Origin: an uncultured Eggerthella sp.
Lineage (GTDB): Bacteria > Actinomycetota > Coriobacteriia > Coriobacteriales > Eggerthellaceae
Direction: 5' to 3'
DNA length: 64,000 bases
Assembly (NCBI GenBank): GCA_905203045.1
Contig: CAJKUH010000012.1
Location: 1 to 64,000, forward strand
Part shown: positions 15,469 to 25,977 of the stretch, in pieces
Position numbering within the stretch: the stretch's first letter is position 1
Layout: each line of letters starts with the position of its first letter
The notes under the pieces: model-generated
Databases searched by the model: none
The model's input: only the letters and a program-made list of their open reading frames with translations
What the model was told of the DNA's origin: nothing
Program-made: the position numbers and the translations under genes

Positions 15469-16524
15469 ATGTTGAAGGTCGGTATCGTAGGCGCAGCCGG
15501 ATATGCTGGAGCAGAGCTGGTGCGCATCGTTCTGCGACACCCCGAATTCGATCTGTGCGTAATCACCTCCAATTCCGATGAAGGCACCGCCCTTTCAAGC
15601 GTGTACCCTGCTTTTGCGGGCGTGACGGATTTGATCTTCACCCGTCACGACAATCCGGAACTGTTCAACTGCGACGTGGTATTCCTCGCCACGCCCCATA
15701 CAGTTGCCATGAAACAAGCCCCCGGCTTGCTTGAATCGGGCGTTACGGTGGTAGACCTTTCCGCCGATTATCGTCTGCGCAATCAGGCAACGTACGAAAA
15801 ATGGTACAAAGTGCAGCACACCTCGCCGGAACTTCTGGCAACGGCCGCATTTGGCCAGCCCGAGCTTAACCGTGAAGAGCTGAACGCTGCCGCCGCCCGC
15901 CATGCCGCTGGCGAATCGGTACTGGTGGCATGCGCTGGCTGCTACCCGACGGCAACCTCTTTGGCCGCCGCGCCTGCTGTTGCCCTTTCCGCGGGCATTG
16001 TGGTTGCCGATGCCATTTCCGGCGTTTCCGGCGCAGGTCGCAGCGCAACGGCTCGTACCCATTTCGTTTCCGCAAATGAAAACCTTGAGGCATACGGTGT
16101 AACCAGCCACCGCCACACCCCCGAAATCGAGCAGATTCTGGGCATCGAAGGCCGCCTGGTGTTCACGCCCCATTTGGCCCCGGCAACCCGCGGCCTGCTT
16201 TCCACGGTAACTATCCAGCTTTCCGAAGAAGCCAAGCGAACCGAAACCGCCGAGTCGATTCACCGACGATACTGCGACGCCTACGCAAACTCGCCGTTCG
16301 TCACCGTGCTGCCGCAGGGGCAGCAGCCTAAAACCTCTTCGGTTGTAGGCACGAATCGTGCTCATGTAGGCGTCGCCTATAACGCTGAACTTGGCTGTGT
16401 TGTTGCCACGTGCGCCATCGATAACATCGTGAAAGGCGCGGCTGGCCAGGCTGTTCAGTGTGCGAACATCGTTTGCGGTTTCCCTGAGGCCGCGGCGCTC
16501 GATACTGTTGCCAATCCCTCATAG
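15469..16524 (+). CDS. argC: N-acetyl-gamma-glutamyl-phosphate reductase
   Basis: A 351-residue enzyme reducing N-acetylglutamyl phosphate to the semialdehyde with NADPH, the third step of arginine synthesis. The N-terminal Rossmann motif GIVGAAGYAGAELVR (residues 4-18) and the active-site Cys in ACAGCYPTATSL (about 156) are present, as is HRHTPEIEQ with a conserved His. Length is usual. ATG 15469 follows AGAAGG. It is the first gene of a tight plus-strand operon with argJ (11 bases to its ATG) and argB. Confidence 0.97.
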   Translation: MLKVGIVGAAGYAGAELVRIVLRHPEFDLCVITSNSDEGTALSSVYPAFAGVTDLIFTRHDNPELFNCDVVFLATPHTVAMKQAPGLLESGVTVVDLSADYRLRNQATYEKWYKVQHTSPELLATAAFGQPELNREELNAAAARHAAGESVLVACAGCYPTATSLAAAPAVALSAGIVVADAISGVSGAGRSATARTHFVSANENLEAYGVTSHRHTPEIEQILGIEGRLVFTPHLAPATRGLLSTVTIQLSEEAKRTETAESIHRRYCDAYANSPFVTVLPQGQQPKTSSVVGTNRAHVGVAYNAELGCVVATCAIDNIVKGAAGQAVQCANIVCGFPEAAALDTVANPS

Positions 16525-16535
16525 GAGTGAAAAAT

Positions 16536-17792
16536 ATGACTGAAGCGAACTTGAACACCATCGAAAACGGTGGCGTCACGTCCGCCAAGGGCTTCCGCGC
16601 CGGTGGCATTCATGCCGGCTTCCGTGAAGACCCCAACCGCCTTGACATGGCCTTGGTCGAGGCTGACGAATTGTGCCCTGCTGCGGGCGTGTTCACGCAG
16701 AATGTGTTCTGCGCAGCGCCTGTTATCGTTTCCCGCGAGCATTTGGACGGTGTGGGCTTCGGCTTTGCACGCGCCATGGTAATCAACTCCGGCATTGCCA
16801 ATGCCGCTACGGGTTCGGTGGGGCTGGAAAATGCGCGTTGCACAGCCGACATTGTGGCCTCTGCCATTGGCTGCACACCGGAAGATGTGCTGGTTGCCTC
16901 GACCGGCATCATCGGTCAGCAGCTTGACATTACCCCGTTTGAAACGGGTGTTCCTGCTTTGCATGCGAAGCTTGCCGAAACCTCGGGCAATAGCGCCGCC
17001 CGCGCCATCATGACCACCGACACGGTTTCGAAGGAAGCAGCGGTTTCCTTTGTTTCCGCCGATGCGGATTATGAGGGCATCACCTTCACGGTGGGCGGCA
17101 TGGCGAAGGGCTCGGGCATGATTATGCCGAACATGGCAACCATGATTTCCGTGCTTACCACCGATGCGCCCATTCCCGCTCCGCTGCTTCATCAGACACT
17201 TTCCGCTGCGGTGAACCAGAGTTTCAACAAAGTAACCGTCGACGGCGACACTTCCACCAACGATACGTGCGTGCTGTTCGCCTCAGGCAAGGCTGCTCCT
17301 GCCGGTGCGCCGCTTGCGGGTGAGTCGAGCGTACTCTTTGCCGAGTTCTGCCAGGCGCTGAACGCGGTAACCCAAACGCTTGCCCGCAAGATGGCAAGCG
17401 ATGGCGAAGGCGCCACGAAGTTGGTAACCGTTACCGTGCGCGGTGCCGCAAACGATGCGGAAGCCGACATGGCGGCACGCACCGTTGCCAATTCGCCGCT
17501 GGTGAAAACGGCCATCTACGGCCACGATGCCAATTGGGGTCGCATCGCCGGCGCCCTGGGCCGTTCCGGTGCGCACTTCTTGCAGGAAAACGTCGATATC
17601 GACATCATGGGCTTGCCCGTGCTGCGCAGCGGCCTTCCCGTTGCCTTCGATGAAGAAGAAGCGCTTCGTCGCTTTGAAGCCGATGAAATCGTCATCGAGG
17701 CAAACTTGGGCGCAGGCATTGCCGAAACCACCATGTGGACCTGCGACTTTTCGCACGAATACGTTTCGATCAACGGAGACTATCGCTCATGA
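16536..17792 (+). CDS. argJ: Bifunctional ornithine acetyltransferase/N-acetylglutamate synthase
   Basis: A 418-residue ArgJ that recycles the acetyl group from N-acetylornithine to glutamate, making the pathway cyclic; presence of argJ explains the lack of argE. The self-cleavage site is MAKGSGMIMPNMATM (about residues 189-203), where Thr becomes the nucleophile of the beta chain. C-terminal GHDANWGRI is the other signature. I place the start at ATG 16536, eight bases after AGGAG; a GTG at 16527 overlaps that site. The stop codon overlaps the argB start in ATGA. Confidence 0.96.
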   Translation: MTEANLNTIENGGVTSAKGFRAGGIHAGFREDPNRLDMALVEADELCPAAGVFTQNVFCAAPVIVSREHLDGVGFGFARAMVINSGIANAATGSVGLENARCTADIVASAIGCTPEDVLVASTGIIGQQLDITPFETGVPALHAKLAETSGNSAARAIMTTDTVSKEAAVSFVSADADYEGITFTVGGMAKGSGMIMPNMATMISVLTTDAPIPAPLLHQTLSAAVNQSFNKVTVDGDTSTNDTCVLFASGKAAPAGAPLAGESSVLFAEFCQALNAVTQTLARKMASDGEGATKLVTVTVRGAANDAEADMAARTVANSPLVKTAIYGHDANWGRIAGALGRSGAHFLQENVDIDIMGLPVLRSGLPVAFDEEEALRRFEADEIVIEANLGAGIAETTMWTCDFSHEYVSINGDYRS

Positions 17793-18733
17793 AATACGCT
17801 AGAGACCGCAAAATAACCTCCACGCATACTGCCGAGGTTCTTATCGAGGCTTTCCCGTGGATCAAAACCGCCACGGGCAAGACGGTGCTTATCAAGTACG
17901 GCGGAGCCGCAATGGTCGACCCCGAGCTGCGCAATGCCGTGATGAGCGACATCGTTATGCTGAAGATCATGGGCGTGAACCCCGTTATCGTGCACGGTGG
18001 CGGTGCTGCCATCAACAAGAACATGGAAAAGTTCGGCATCGACGTCGAATTCAAGGATGGCCAGCGCGTTACCACCGAAGAAGCCATGGACGTGGTGAAG
18101 ATGACGCTGGTGGGCAAGGTGAACGAAGAGCTGGTTCTTGCCATGAACGAGCACGGCAACCTTGCCGTTGGCGTGAACGGCACCGACGCCGGCACCATGA
18201 TCGCCGAGCAACGCAGCCCTGAGCTTGGCCGCGTGGGTCGTGTGACGGAAGTGAACCCTGCCTACATCAACGCGCTTATCGCTGCGGACTACGTGCCGGT
18301 TATCGCTTCGGTGGGCAAGGGTGTAGACGGCGGCTCGTACAACATCAACGCTGATGCGGCGGCTTGCGCCATCGCAAGCGCCATCGGTGCGCATAAGATC
18401 ATCTTCCTTACCGACGTTGACGGCTTTTACGAGGATTTCTCGGACAAGAGCTCGCTCATTTCGCAGATGACGGTTTCCGAAACGCGCGAAATGCTGGCAT
18501 CGGGCCGCGTAAGCAGCGGCATGATCCCGAAGCTGCAGTCGTGCGTGGAGGCAATCGAAGGCGGTGTGCCGCGCGCCCATATCGTAAACGGCACCAAGCC
18601 GCATTCCATCTTGGTGGAGCTGCTTACCTCAAGCGGTTCGGGTACCTTGATCTACGACGACACGGTGGAATTCTCGAAGGAGGAAATGCGCCCGCTGGGC
18701 ATTCTGGCCTCCCGTTTGAGCGAGAACTTGTAG
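17789..18733 (+). CDS. argB: Acetylglutamate kinase
   Basis: A 314-residue amino-acid kinase phosphorylating N-acetylglutamate, the second and usually feedback-controlled step. LIKYGGAAM (about 33-41), VIVHGGGAAINKNM and the C-terminal SGMIPKLQSCVEAIEGG are the nucleotide and substrate motifs. The N-terminal helix preceding LIKYGG (residues 8-24) is the type found in arginine-inhibited hexameric forms, so feedback inhibition is likely. Start ATG 17789 overlaps the argJ stop by four bases. Confidence 0.96.
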   Translation: MKYARDRKITSTHTAEVLIEAFPWIKTATGKTVLIKYGGAAMVDPELRNAVMSDIVMLKIMGVNPVIVHGGGAAINKNMEKFGIDVEFKDGQRVTTEEAMDVVKMTLVGKVNEELVLAMNEHGNLAVGVNGTDAGTMIAEQRSPELGRVGRVTEVNPAYINALIAADYVPVIASVGKGVDGGSYNINADAAACAIASAIGAHKIIFLTDVDGFYEDFSDKSSLISQMTVSETREMLASGRVSSGMIPKLQSCVEAIEGGVPRAHIVNGTKPHSILVELLTSSGSGTLIYDDTVEFSKEEMRPLGILASRLSENL

Positions 18734-18844
18734 AAACACCGTGCGTGGGGTATTCGCAAAACCTCCAAACCCGTAAAATGTACGGATGGGTTTTTACCCT
18801 TGGCAACAGGGGAGCAAGGGCCCATCCGCAAAGAAAGGAACACC

Positions 18845-20128
18845 ATGAGTTTTGAAGAAGCAAAGAAGCTCGACGATCATTTCGTCATGCATACCTTCTC
18901 TCGTAAGCCGGTACTGCTGGTTGAAGGCTCTGGCATGGAAGTTAAGGACGACGAGGGCAAAACCTACCTCGACTTCATTGCCGGTATCGGCGTAGACAGC
19001 CTGGGTCATTGCCATCCCGCCGTTGTGCGCGCCATCCAGGAACAGGCTGCCAAGCTCATTCACGTAAGCAACTATTACTACATCGAACAGCGCGGCGAAG
19101 TTGCCAAGCTCATCTCCGACATGCTCAATGTGTGCGTGCCGAAGTTCTTCCGCGCTCCTTGGCCGGTATTCTTCGCCAATTCCGGCGCAGAGGCCAACGA
19201 ATGCGCCATCAAGCTGGCTCGCCTGTACTCCAAGAAGATGGGCAACGGCGGCCAGACCATCATCACGATGGACCGCAGCTTCCATGGCCGCACGTTGGCA
19301 ACGCTTGCCGCAACGGCGCAGCCTGCAAAGCAGGAAGCCTTCCAGCCCCTGCCGGGCGGCTTCATGCACGTGCCCATGAATGACCTCAACGCTCTTCACC
19401 AGGCGGTTTACAACAACCTGGCCGATGTGTGCGCCGTTATGATCGAGCCTGTTCAGGGCGAAGCCGGCGTATATCCGTGGGATCCCGAGATCCTCTACGA
19501 CGTTGCGCAGTTCTGCCGCAAGAACGGCTTGCTGTTCATCGTTGACGAGGTTCAGTCGGGCATCTTCCGCTGCGGCGAATTCCCCTTCGCGTTCCAGAAC
19601 CTGGGCATCACGCCTGACATCATTACCATGGCCAAGGGCATTGCTTCGGGCTTCCCCATGGGCGCTTGTGCTGCCCGCATCGAGGTTGCCGAGGCGTTCG
19701 AGCCGGGCGACCATGGTTCTACGTTCGGCGGCAGCAACCTGGCTATGGCTGCAGCCCATGCAACGCTGGCAACGCTCACGCGCGGCCACTACGACGACCG
19801 TGTAACCGAAGTGGGCGACTACTTCGCCGACAAGCTGAGCAAGGTAGAGGGCATCACCGAGGTTCGCGGCCTGGGCCTGATGCTCGGTGCCGACCTTGAA
19901 GAGGGCATCGATGCCCACAAGGTTGTGGAAAAGGGCCTTGAAGCCGGCTTCCTTCTGAACGCAACCGGCAACAACACCCTGCGTTTCCTGCCTCCGCTGA
20001 TTTGCACGGAAACCGAGGTCGACAAGCTCATCGACGCATTGCCTGGCCTTATCGCCGCTAGCCGCGAAGAATCCATTGAGGATGAGATCGAAGCGGCAGA
20101 GGTTGCCGAAGGGGAACCTGAGGAATAA
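18845..20128 (+). CDS. argD: Acetylornithine aminotransferase
   Basis: A 427-residue class III PLP aminotransferase. FANSGAEANECAIKLAR (about 117-133), DEVQSGIFRCGEF (about 233) and the PLP lysine in TMAKGIASGFPMGA (about 262) are clear. It converts N-acetylglutamate semialdehyde to N-acetylornithine. ATG 18845 follows AAAGGA; an upstream TTG at 18800 has no ribosome site. It is 111 bases from argB, so it may have its own promoter. The C-terminal tail of about 25 residues is acidic and not part of the fold. Confidence 0.95.
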   Translation: MSFEEAKKLDDHFVMHTFSRKPVLLVEGSGMEVKDDEGKTYLDFIAGIGVDSLGHCHPAVVRAIQEQAAKLIHVSNYYYIEQRGEVAKLISDMLNVCVPKFFRAPWPVFFANSGAEANECAIKLARLYSKKMGNGGQTIITMDRSFHGRTLATLAATAQPAKQEAFQPLPGGFMHVPMNDLNALHQAVYNNLADVCAVMIEPVQGEAGVYPWDPEILYDVAQFCRKNGLLFIVDEVQSGIFRCGEFPFAFQNLGITPDIITMAKGIASGFPMGACAARIEVAEAFEPGDHGSTFGGSNLAMAAAHATLATLTRGHYDDRVTEVGDYFADKLSKVEGITEVRGLGLMLGADLEEGIDAHKVVEKGLEAGFLLNATGNNTLRFLPPLICTETEVDKLIDALPGLIAASREESIEDEIEAAEVAEGEPEE

Positions 20129-20135
20129 CAAGAAC

Positions 20136-20160
20136 GGAAGGCCTTGAAGGCCTTCCTGTT
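20136..20160 (+). terminator. Weak terminator-like hairpin between argD and argG
   Basis: Stem GGAAGGCCT/AGGCCTTCC (20136-20144, 20148-20156) with a three-base loop and only a short T-run after it; partial termination is possible. Confidence 0.5.
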
Positions 20161-20216
20161 TCGCCCCATGCGGGCTTTGAATATACGAATAATTGCCAAA
20201 GGAAAGGTAGTTGAAC

Positions 20217-21440
20217 ATGGCAAAGGATAAGTGCGTACTCGCATATTCTGGTGGTTTGGACACCAGCGTCTGCATCAAGTGGTTGCAGGAGGAAAAGGGC
20301 CTCGACGTTATCGCCGTTGTAGGCGAAGTTGGCCAGGAGCATGAGGGCCTTGAGCAGGTTAAGGAGCGCGCACTGGCAACGGGCGCAATCGACTGCATCA
20401 TCGCCGACATGCGCGAAGATTTCGCAGCAGACTACCTTTCCAAGGCTCTGTATGCAAACGCTCACTTCGAGAACAAGTACCCTCTGGTATCTGCTCTTTC
20501 CCGTCCGCTGATCTCCAAGTACCTGGTAGACACCGCTCATAAGTTCGGCGCCAAGTACGTGGCACACGGCTGCACCGGCAAGGGCAACGACCAGGTTCGC
20601 TTCGAAACCTCCATCCAGGCTCTTGATCCTACGCTGGAAATTATCGCTCCTGTTCGCGAGTGGGATATGCACACCCGCCAGGAGGAAATGGACTGGGCTG
20701 CTGCTCACGGCGTAACCGTACCCACCACCAAGAGCAAGCCTTACTCCATCGACGACAACCTGTGGGGTCGCGCTATTGAGTGCGGCGTTCTGGAAGACCC
20801 GATGAACCGTCCTCCGCTGGACATCTACACCATGACCACCGATCCCGAAAAGGCTCCTGACACGCCCACCGAGATCGAAGTTGAGTTCAAGGGCGGCCTG
20901 CCTGTTGCCATCGACGGCGAGCAGATGAGCTACCTCGACATCATCGCCAAGATGAACCAGATCGCTGGCGACAACGGCTACGGCCGCATCGACATGATCG
21001 AGAACCGCATGATCGGCGTTAAGAGCCGCGAGTGCTACGAAGCACCGGGTGCCCTGGCACTGATCGTTGCTCACCGCGGCCTTGAGGACATGTGCCTCGA
21101 GCGCGAGGTTCTTCGCTACAAGCTGCACCTCGAGCATGACTGGGCAACCATGGTTTACAACGGCCAGTGGTTCAGCCCTCTGAAGCATGCGGTAGATGCC
21201 TTCATGGCAACCACCCAGCAGTGCGTAACCGGCGTTGTTCGCCTGAAGTTCTACAAGGGCAGCTGCACCGTTACCGGCCGCAAGTCCGACTTCAGCCTGT
21301 ACGATTACGGTCTGGCTACCTACGATGCCGCCGACACCTTCAACCACAAGGCAGCCAAGGGCTTCATCGACCTGTACGGCCTGTCCACCAAGGTTTGGGC
21401 TAAGAACCGCCGCGAGCAGGGCGTGACGGACGGCGAGTAA
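20217..21440 (+). CDS. argG: Argininosuccinate synthase
   Basis: A 407-residue enzyme joining citrulline and aspartate with ATP. The ATP pyrophosphatase loop LAYSGGLDTSVCIKWL lies at residues 8-23; other marks are AHGCTGKGNDQVRFE (about 112-126) and the acidic KSKPYSIDDNLWGR. ATG 20217 lies nine bases after AGGAAAGG. Codon use is strongly biased, as for a well-expressed gene. Citrulline supply implies an argF elsewhere, since none is in the cluster. Confidence 0.97.
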   Translation: MAKDKCVLAYSGGLDTSVCIKWLQEEKGLDVIAVVGEVGQEHEGLEQVKERALATGAIDCIIADMREDFAADYLSKALYANAHFENKYPLVSALSRPLISKYLVDTAHKFGAKYVAHGCTGKGNDQVRFETSIQALDPTLEIIAPVREWDMHTRQEEMDWAAAHGVTVPTTKSKPYSIDDNLWGRAIECGVLEDPMNRPPLDIYTMTTDPEKAPDTPTEIEVEFKGGLPVAIDGEQMSYLDIIAKMNQIAGDNGYGRIDMIENRMIGVKSRECYEAPGALALIVAHRGLEDMCLEREVLRYKLHLEHDWATMVYNGQWFSPLKHAVDAFMATTQQCVTGVVRLKFYKGSCTVTGRKSDFSLYDYGLATYDAADTFNHKAAKGFIDLYGLSTKVWAKNRREQGVTDGE

Positions 21441-21794
21441 ATAGTGGTTACGCTGTTCTGCGAATAGCGTGACGTTCGCTTGAACCGCAATGATGCTGTG
21501 GTCCAGCCGGGCACCCCATCTTCGCACGATTTCACGAACTCACGTAGCGCTAGTACGCTACGTTCGCGAAATCCCACGAACCTGGGGCACCGGGCTGGGC
21601 CTCGCTGATTTACTGGCGCATGCCCAGAGTTCGGGAACGCCCTTTGGGCGTTTGCTTGAATTCGCTTTGCTCTTCAAGCTTTTTACAGGGCTCTTCCTTC
21701 GTAAAGAGGGGAGAGCCCTGTTTTGCTATCATGGGAACATTGATTGGTAACACACTTATGGGGCGGGTGCCCTGCAAGGTTAGGAGCTCATACT
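21441..21794. other. argG-argH intergenic region
   Basis: This 354-base gap holds a long fold-back element (21503-21598) and, near 21685-21720, a hairpin GGGCTCT/AGAGCCC followed by TTTTG that may end the argG transcript. The argH ribosome site AGGAG is at 21782-21786. No gene is supported. Confidence 0.5.
21503..21598. repeat. 96-base imperfect palindrome between argG and argH
   Basis: Outer arms CCAGCCGGGCACCCCA and its partner (about 21503-21518 and 21583-21598) pair at 13 of 16 positions. The interior continues with GATTTC/GAAATC, TTCG/CGAA and a central CGTAGCG/CGCTACG. It folds as one long stem on either strand. It is probably an intergenic repeat element; no other copy is obvious here. 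Confidence 0.55.
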
Positions 21795-23186
<1,392 letters not shown>

Positions 23187-23209
23187 GCACTTCTGGAACA
23201 ACTTGATGG

Positions 23210-23251
23210 GAAGAGCCGCGTTGTCCGCTGGGACGCGCGGCTCTTCTTTTT
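23210..23251 (+). terminator. Intrinsic terminator after argH
   Basis: An 11-base-pair stem GAAGAGCCGCG/CGCGGCTCTTC (23210-23220, 23236-23246) followed by TTTTT. Confidence 0.85.
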
Positions 23252-23255
23252 ACGG

Positions 23256-23286
23256 TAACAAAATGGGGACTGTCCCCATTTTGTTA
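23256..23286. repeat. Palindromic repeat, GGGGACTGTCCCC family, copy 2
   Basis: A perfect palindrome with 15-base arms around a single T, almost identical to copy 1 at 8624-8656 apart from the centre base and outermost pair. Confidence 0.85.
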
Positions 23287-23417
23287 TTTCCCTGCCAAGG
23301 AAACGCTTCGGTACCGTTTGCGGAAACCGGCCAGAAAAGGTATTGACGGGTTGTGCAGATTCGGGCTATGTGGCGCAACAATGATAAAATGACGAGAACT
23401 ATATTTAGGGAGGTTCG

Positions 23418-25724
23418 ATGGCTTCACGAGCTAGAAGAAGCAAGCACGGTGCCCGCCAGGGGAAAGCGGGGCTGAGGCTTGGCGTCGTTGGCGCGGTTAT
23501 CCTGGGCGCTATTGTTGCCTGCTGCATTGCCGTAGTTGCAGTATGCACGGTTTGGCTGCAAGATCTGCCCGACTACACCGACGCTTCGGCTTACAACTAC
23601 GCGGAGAAAACCAAGGTATATGCCAACGATGGTTCAACGCTGTTGGCCGAGTTCTACCTTGAGAATCGCGACCCCATCGACCTGGAGGATATGGGCACGT
23701 ACGTGACCAAGGGCACGGTAGCAACGGAAGACGAACGTTTCTACCAGCACAACGGCGTAGACCTTATGGGTATTGCCCGTGCGGTATGGGTGAACGTTAC
23801 CCATACCGGCCATGAAGGCGCTTCCACCATTACCCAGCAGTTCGTGCGCAATACCATCCTTGCCGACGAGGCAACGGAATCCACGCTGAAGCGCAAGGTG
23901 CGCGAGGCATATATCGCCATCAAGCTTGAAGAAGTGTACTCGAAGGACGAAATCCTTCAGATGTACCTGAACACCATTAACTACGGTCAAGGCGCTTATG
24001 GCATCCAGGCTGCAGCGCAGCGCTACTACTCCAAAGACGCCAAGGACCTTACCATTGCACAGGCGGCAACGCTTATCGGCATTCCCCAGTCGCCTACGTA
24101 CAACAACCCCATCGACAACCCCAAAAACTGCCAGCAGCGCCGCAACTTGGTGCTCGACCGCATGCTCACCAATGGCGTGATCACCCAGGCAGAGCACGAT
24201 TCTGCCCAGGCGGAAGATTTGAACCTGAACCCGTCTGCCGTGAACTCGGGTGACGGCATGTACAAATACAAGTACTTCACCAGCTACGTACGTGAAACGC
24301 TTTTGAAGGAATACTCTGCCGACGAAGTGTTCAAGGGCGGCATGACGGTTATCACCACGCTCGACCCGAAGGTGCAGGATGCTGCTGAGGCTGCAGCTCA
24401 GGAAAAGCTGAAAACGCTTTCCAGCAACCTTGAGCTTGCCATGGTTTCGGTTGACCCTGATACCGGTTACATCAGGGCGCTTATCGGCGGCCGCGATTAC
24501 GATTCGAACGAATTCAACCTGGCAACGCAGGCAAAGCGCCAGCCCGGTTCTTCTTTCAAGACGTTTACCCTGCTTGCCGCGCTGAACGACGGTGTTTCGC
24601 CTGACACCAACCTTGACTGCTCGGGCCACGTGAACATCAACGGCTGGCAGGTGGAAAACTACGGCGGCACCGACTACGGCACCCGTTCCATCAGGAGCGC
24701 CTTCGCCGTTTCCTCGAACACCGGCTTTGCCGAGCTGTGCACCGAAATCGGTGCCGACAAGGTAGTCGACATGGCAAAGAAGTGCGGAATCGAGTCCGAC
24801 CTGGACGCATACCCTTCCATTACGCTGGGCTCTGAAGAAGTAACGGTTCGCGAAATGGCGCAGGCATATGCCACTATCGCCAACGGCGGCACCAAGCACG
24901 AAGCAGTGTGTATCCAGTCCATCAAGGACTCCAACGGCGCAACCATCTACCAGGCCGACACCAAGGGCGAAAAGGTACTCGATACGGCGCTTACCCAGGC
25001 GGCAACCGACGTTATGGAAGGCGTTGTGACCAACGGCACCGGCCGTGGCGCTGCCATCGACAACGGCCAGCCGGTAGCGGGCAAAACCGGTACGTCTGAA
25101 AACTGGCGCGACAAATGGTTCTGCGGCATTACCCCGCAGCTTTCCACGGCGGTATGGATCGGTGGCCGTGACGAGGTTCGCATGCCTTCCTCGGTTGCCT
25201 GCGACGGTGTGTACGGCAGCTTCATGAGCCAGGTTCTTGAGGGCCAGCCCATCGAGGATTTTCCGACGTCTGATACGCAGCTTACCTACAACGCTACCAA
25301 CTTCGGTCATGGCAGCGGTTCGTACGGTTCGGCTCCTGAGCACGAAGGCGATACGGTGATGTCCGACGGTTCGTCGAGCTCCAGCACTGAAACGAGCGGC
25401 GATACTGACAATTCCGCCAACAATACCAGAGGCACCACCAATTCGGGCGGTAGCTCCGAAGCCAACACGCCTTCCTCAAGGCCCAGCAGCGGCGGCAGCT
25501 CCGGTGGCAACTCGGGTGGCACCAGCGGCGGTTCTTCCGGTGGCAACACCAGTGGCGGCACTACCGGCGGTGGCGGAACCACGGGTGGCGGCACCTCGGG
25601 TGGCACTACCGGCGGTGGCGGAACCACGGGTGGCGGCACCTCGGGTGGCACTACCGGTGGTGGCGGAACCACGGGCGGCGGCTCTACTGGCGGTGCTTCC
25701 GGCAGCGGGCCTTCGGGCGAATAA
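23418..25724 (+). CDS. Class A penicillin-binding protein (transglycosylase/transpeptidase)
   Basis: A 768-residue peptidoglycan polymerase. It has a basic cytoplasmic start, one membrane helix (about 25-50), a GT51 glycosyltransferase (about 75-245; EDERFYQHNG with catalytic Glu, STITQQFVRN) and a transpeptidase domain (about 340-600). The latter has the active-site Ser in PGSSFKTF, SSNTGF and KTGTS boxes. After about residue 640 it ends in a low-complexity Ser/Gly/Thr tail with three 15-residue repeats (25557-25691), probably in the cell wall. ATG 23418 follows GGGAGG. It is a single-gene unit between terminators. Confidence 0.95.
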   Translation: MASRARRSKHGARQGKAGLRLGVVGAVILGAIVACCIAVVAVCTVWLQDLPDYTDASAYNYAEKTKVYANDGSTLLAEFYLENRDPIDLEDMGTYVTKGTVATEDERFYQHNGVDLMGIARAVWVNVTHTGHEGASTITQQFVRNTILADEATESTLKRKVREAYIAIKLEEVYSKDEILQMYLNTINYGQGAYGIQAAAQRYYSKDAKDLTIAQAATLIGIPQSPTYNNPIDNPKNCQQRRNLVLDRMLTNGVITQAEHDSAQAEDLNLNPSAVNSGDGMYKYKYFTSYVRETLLKEYSADEVFKGGMTVITTLDPKVQDAAEAAAQEKLKTLSSNLELAMVSVDPDTGYIRALIGGRDYDSNEFNLATQAKRQPGSSFKTFTLLAALNDGVSPDTNLDCSGHVNINGWQVENYGGTDYGTRSIRSAFAVSSNTGFAELCTEIGADKVVDMAKKCGIESDLDAYPSITLGSEEVTVREMAQAYATIANGGTKHEAVCIQSIKDSNGATIYQADTKGEKVLDTALTQAATDVMEGVVTNGTGRGAAIDNGQPVAGKTGTSENWRDKWFCGITPQLSTAVWIGGRDEVRMPSSVACDGVYGSFMSQVLEGQPIEDFPTSDTQLTYNATNFGHGSGSYGSAPEHEGDTVMSDGSSSSSTETSGDTDNSANNTRGTTNSGGSSEANTPSSRPSSGGSSGGNSGGTSGGSSGGNTSGGTTGGGGTTGGGTSGGTTGGGGTTGGGTSGGTTGGGGTTGGGSTGGASGSGPSGE
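25557..25691 (+). repeat. 45-base tandem repeat in the penicillin-binding protein tail
   Basis: Three in-frame 45-base units (25557-25601, 25602-25646, 25647-25691); the first two are identical and the third diverges. Each encodes 15 residues of Gly and Thr with one Ser. Copy number may vary between strains by slippage. Confidence 0.9.
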
Positions 25725-25731
25725 CGAATAG

Positions 25732-25765
25732 AAAGAGGCGTGTCCTTCGGGGCGCGCCTCTTTTT
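25732..25765 (+). terminator. Intrinsic terminator after the penicillin-binding protein
   Basis: Stem AAAGAGGCG/CGCCTCTTT (25732-25740, 25755-25763), extendable by two pairs, then TT. The interval to 25977 contains nothing else recognised. Confidence 0.85.
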
Positions 25766-25977
25766 GTTGTCGCCTGATGCGGGGGCGGCGTAGTCTGAGG
25801 CGCTGATACGGCATGGTTGCTGCAGGGAACGGGGCGCAAACAGCGTGTTTGGCCTGCAGGCTGTGGATTCTTCGGGTAGAACGTCGATAAAGGGTGCGCA
25901 GATGGGCAAGAGCGTTTTTAATAGAAAAGAGTGCAAAGTCGTGCTGGCTTTGCTGGCTTTTCGTTCGGAAGGATAGT

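Noticed and set aside
23634..25343. A 569-codon minus-strand frame opposite the penicillin-binding protein
   Set aside because: It is a mirror of conserved transpeptidase sequence, with no ribosome site and a residue make-up rich in His, Arg and Val, as expected by chance.
25557..25691. Regular repeats suggestive of a CRISPR array
   Set aside because: The repeats are contiguous 45-base units in frame with the penicillin-binding protein and have no spacers.
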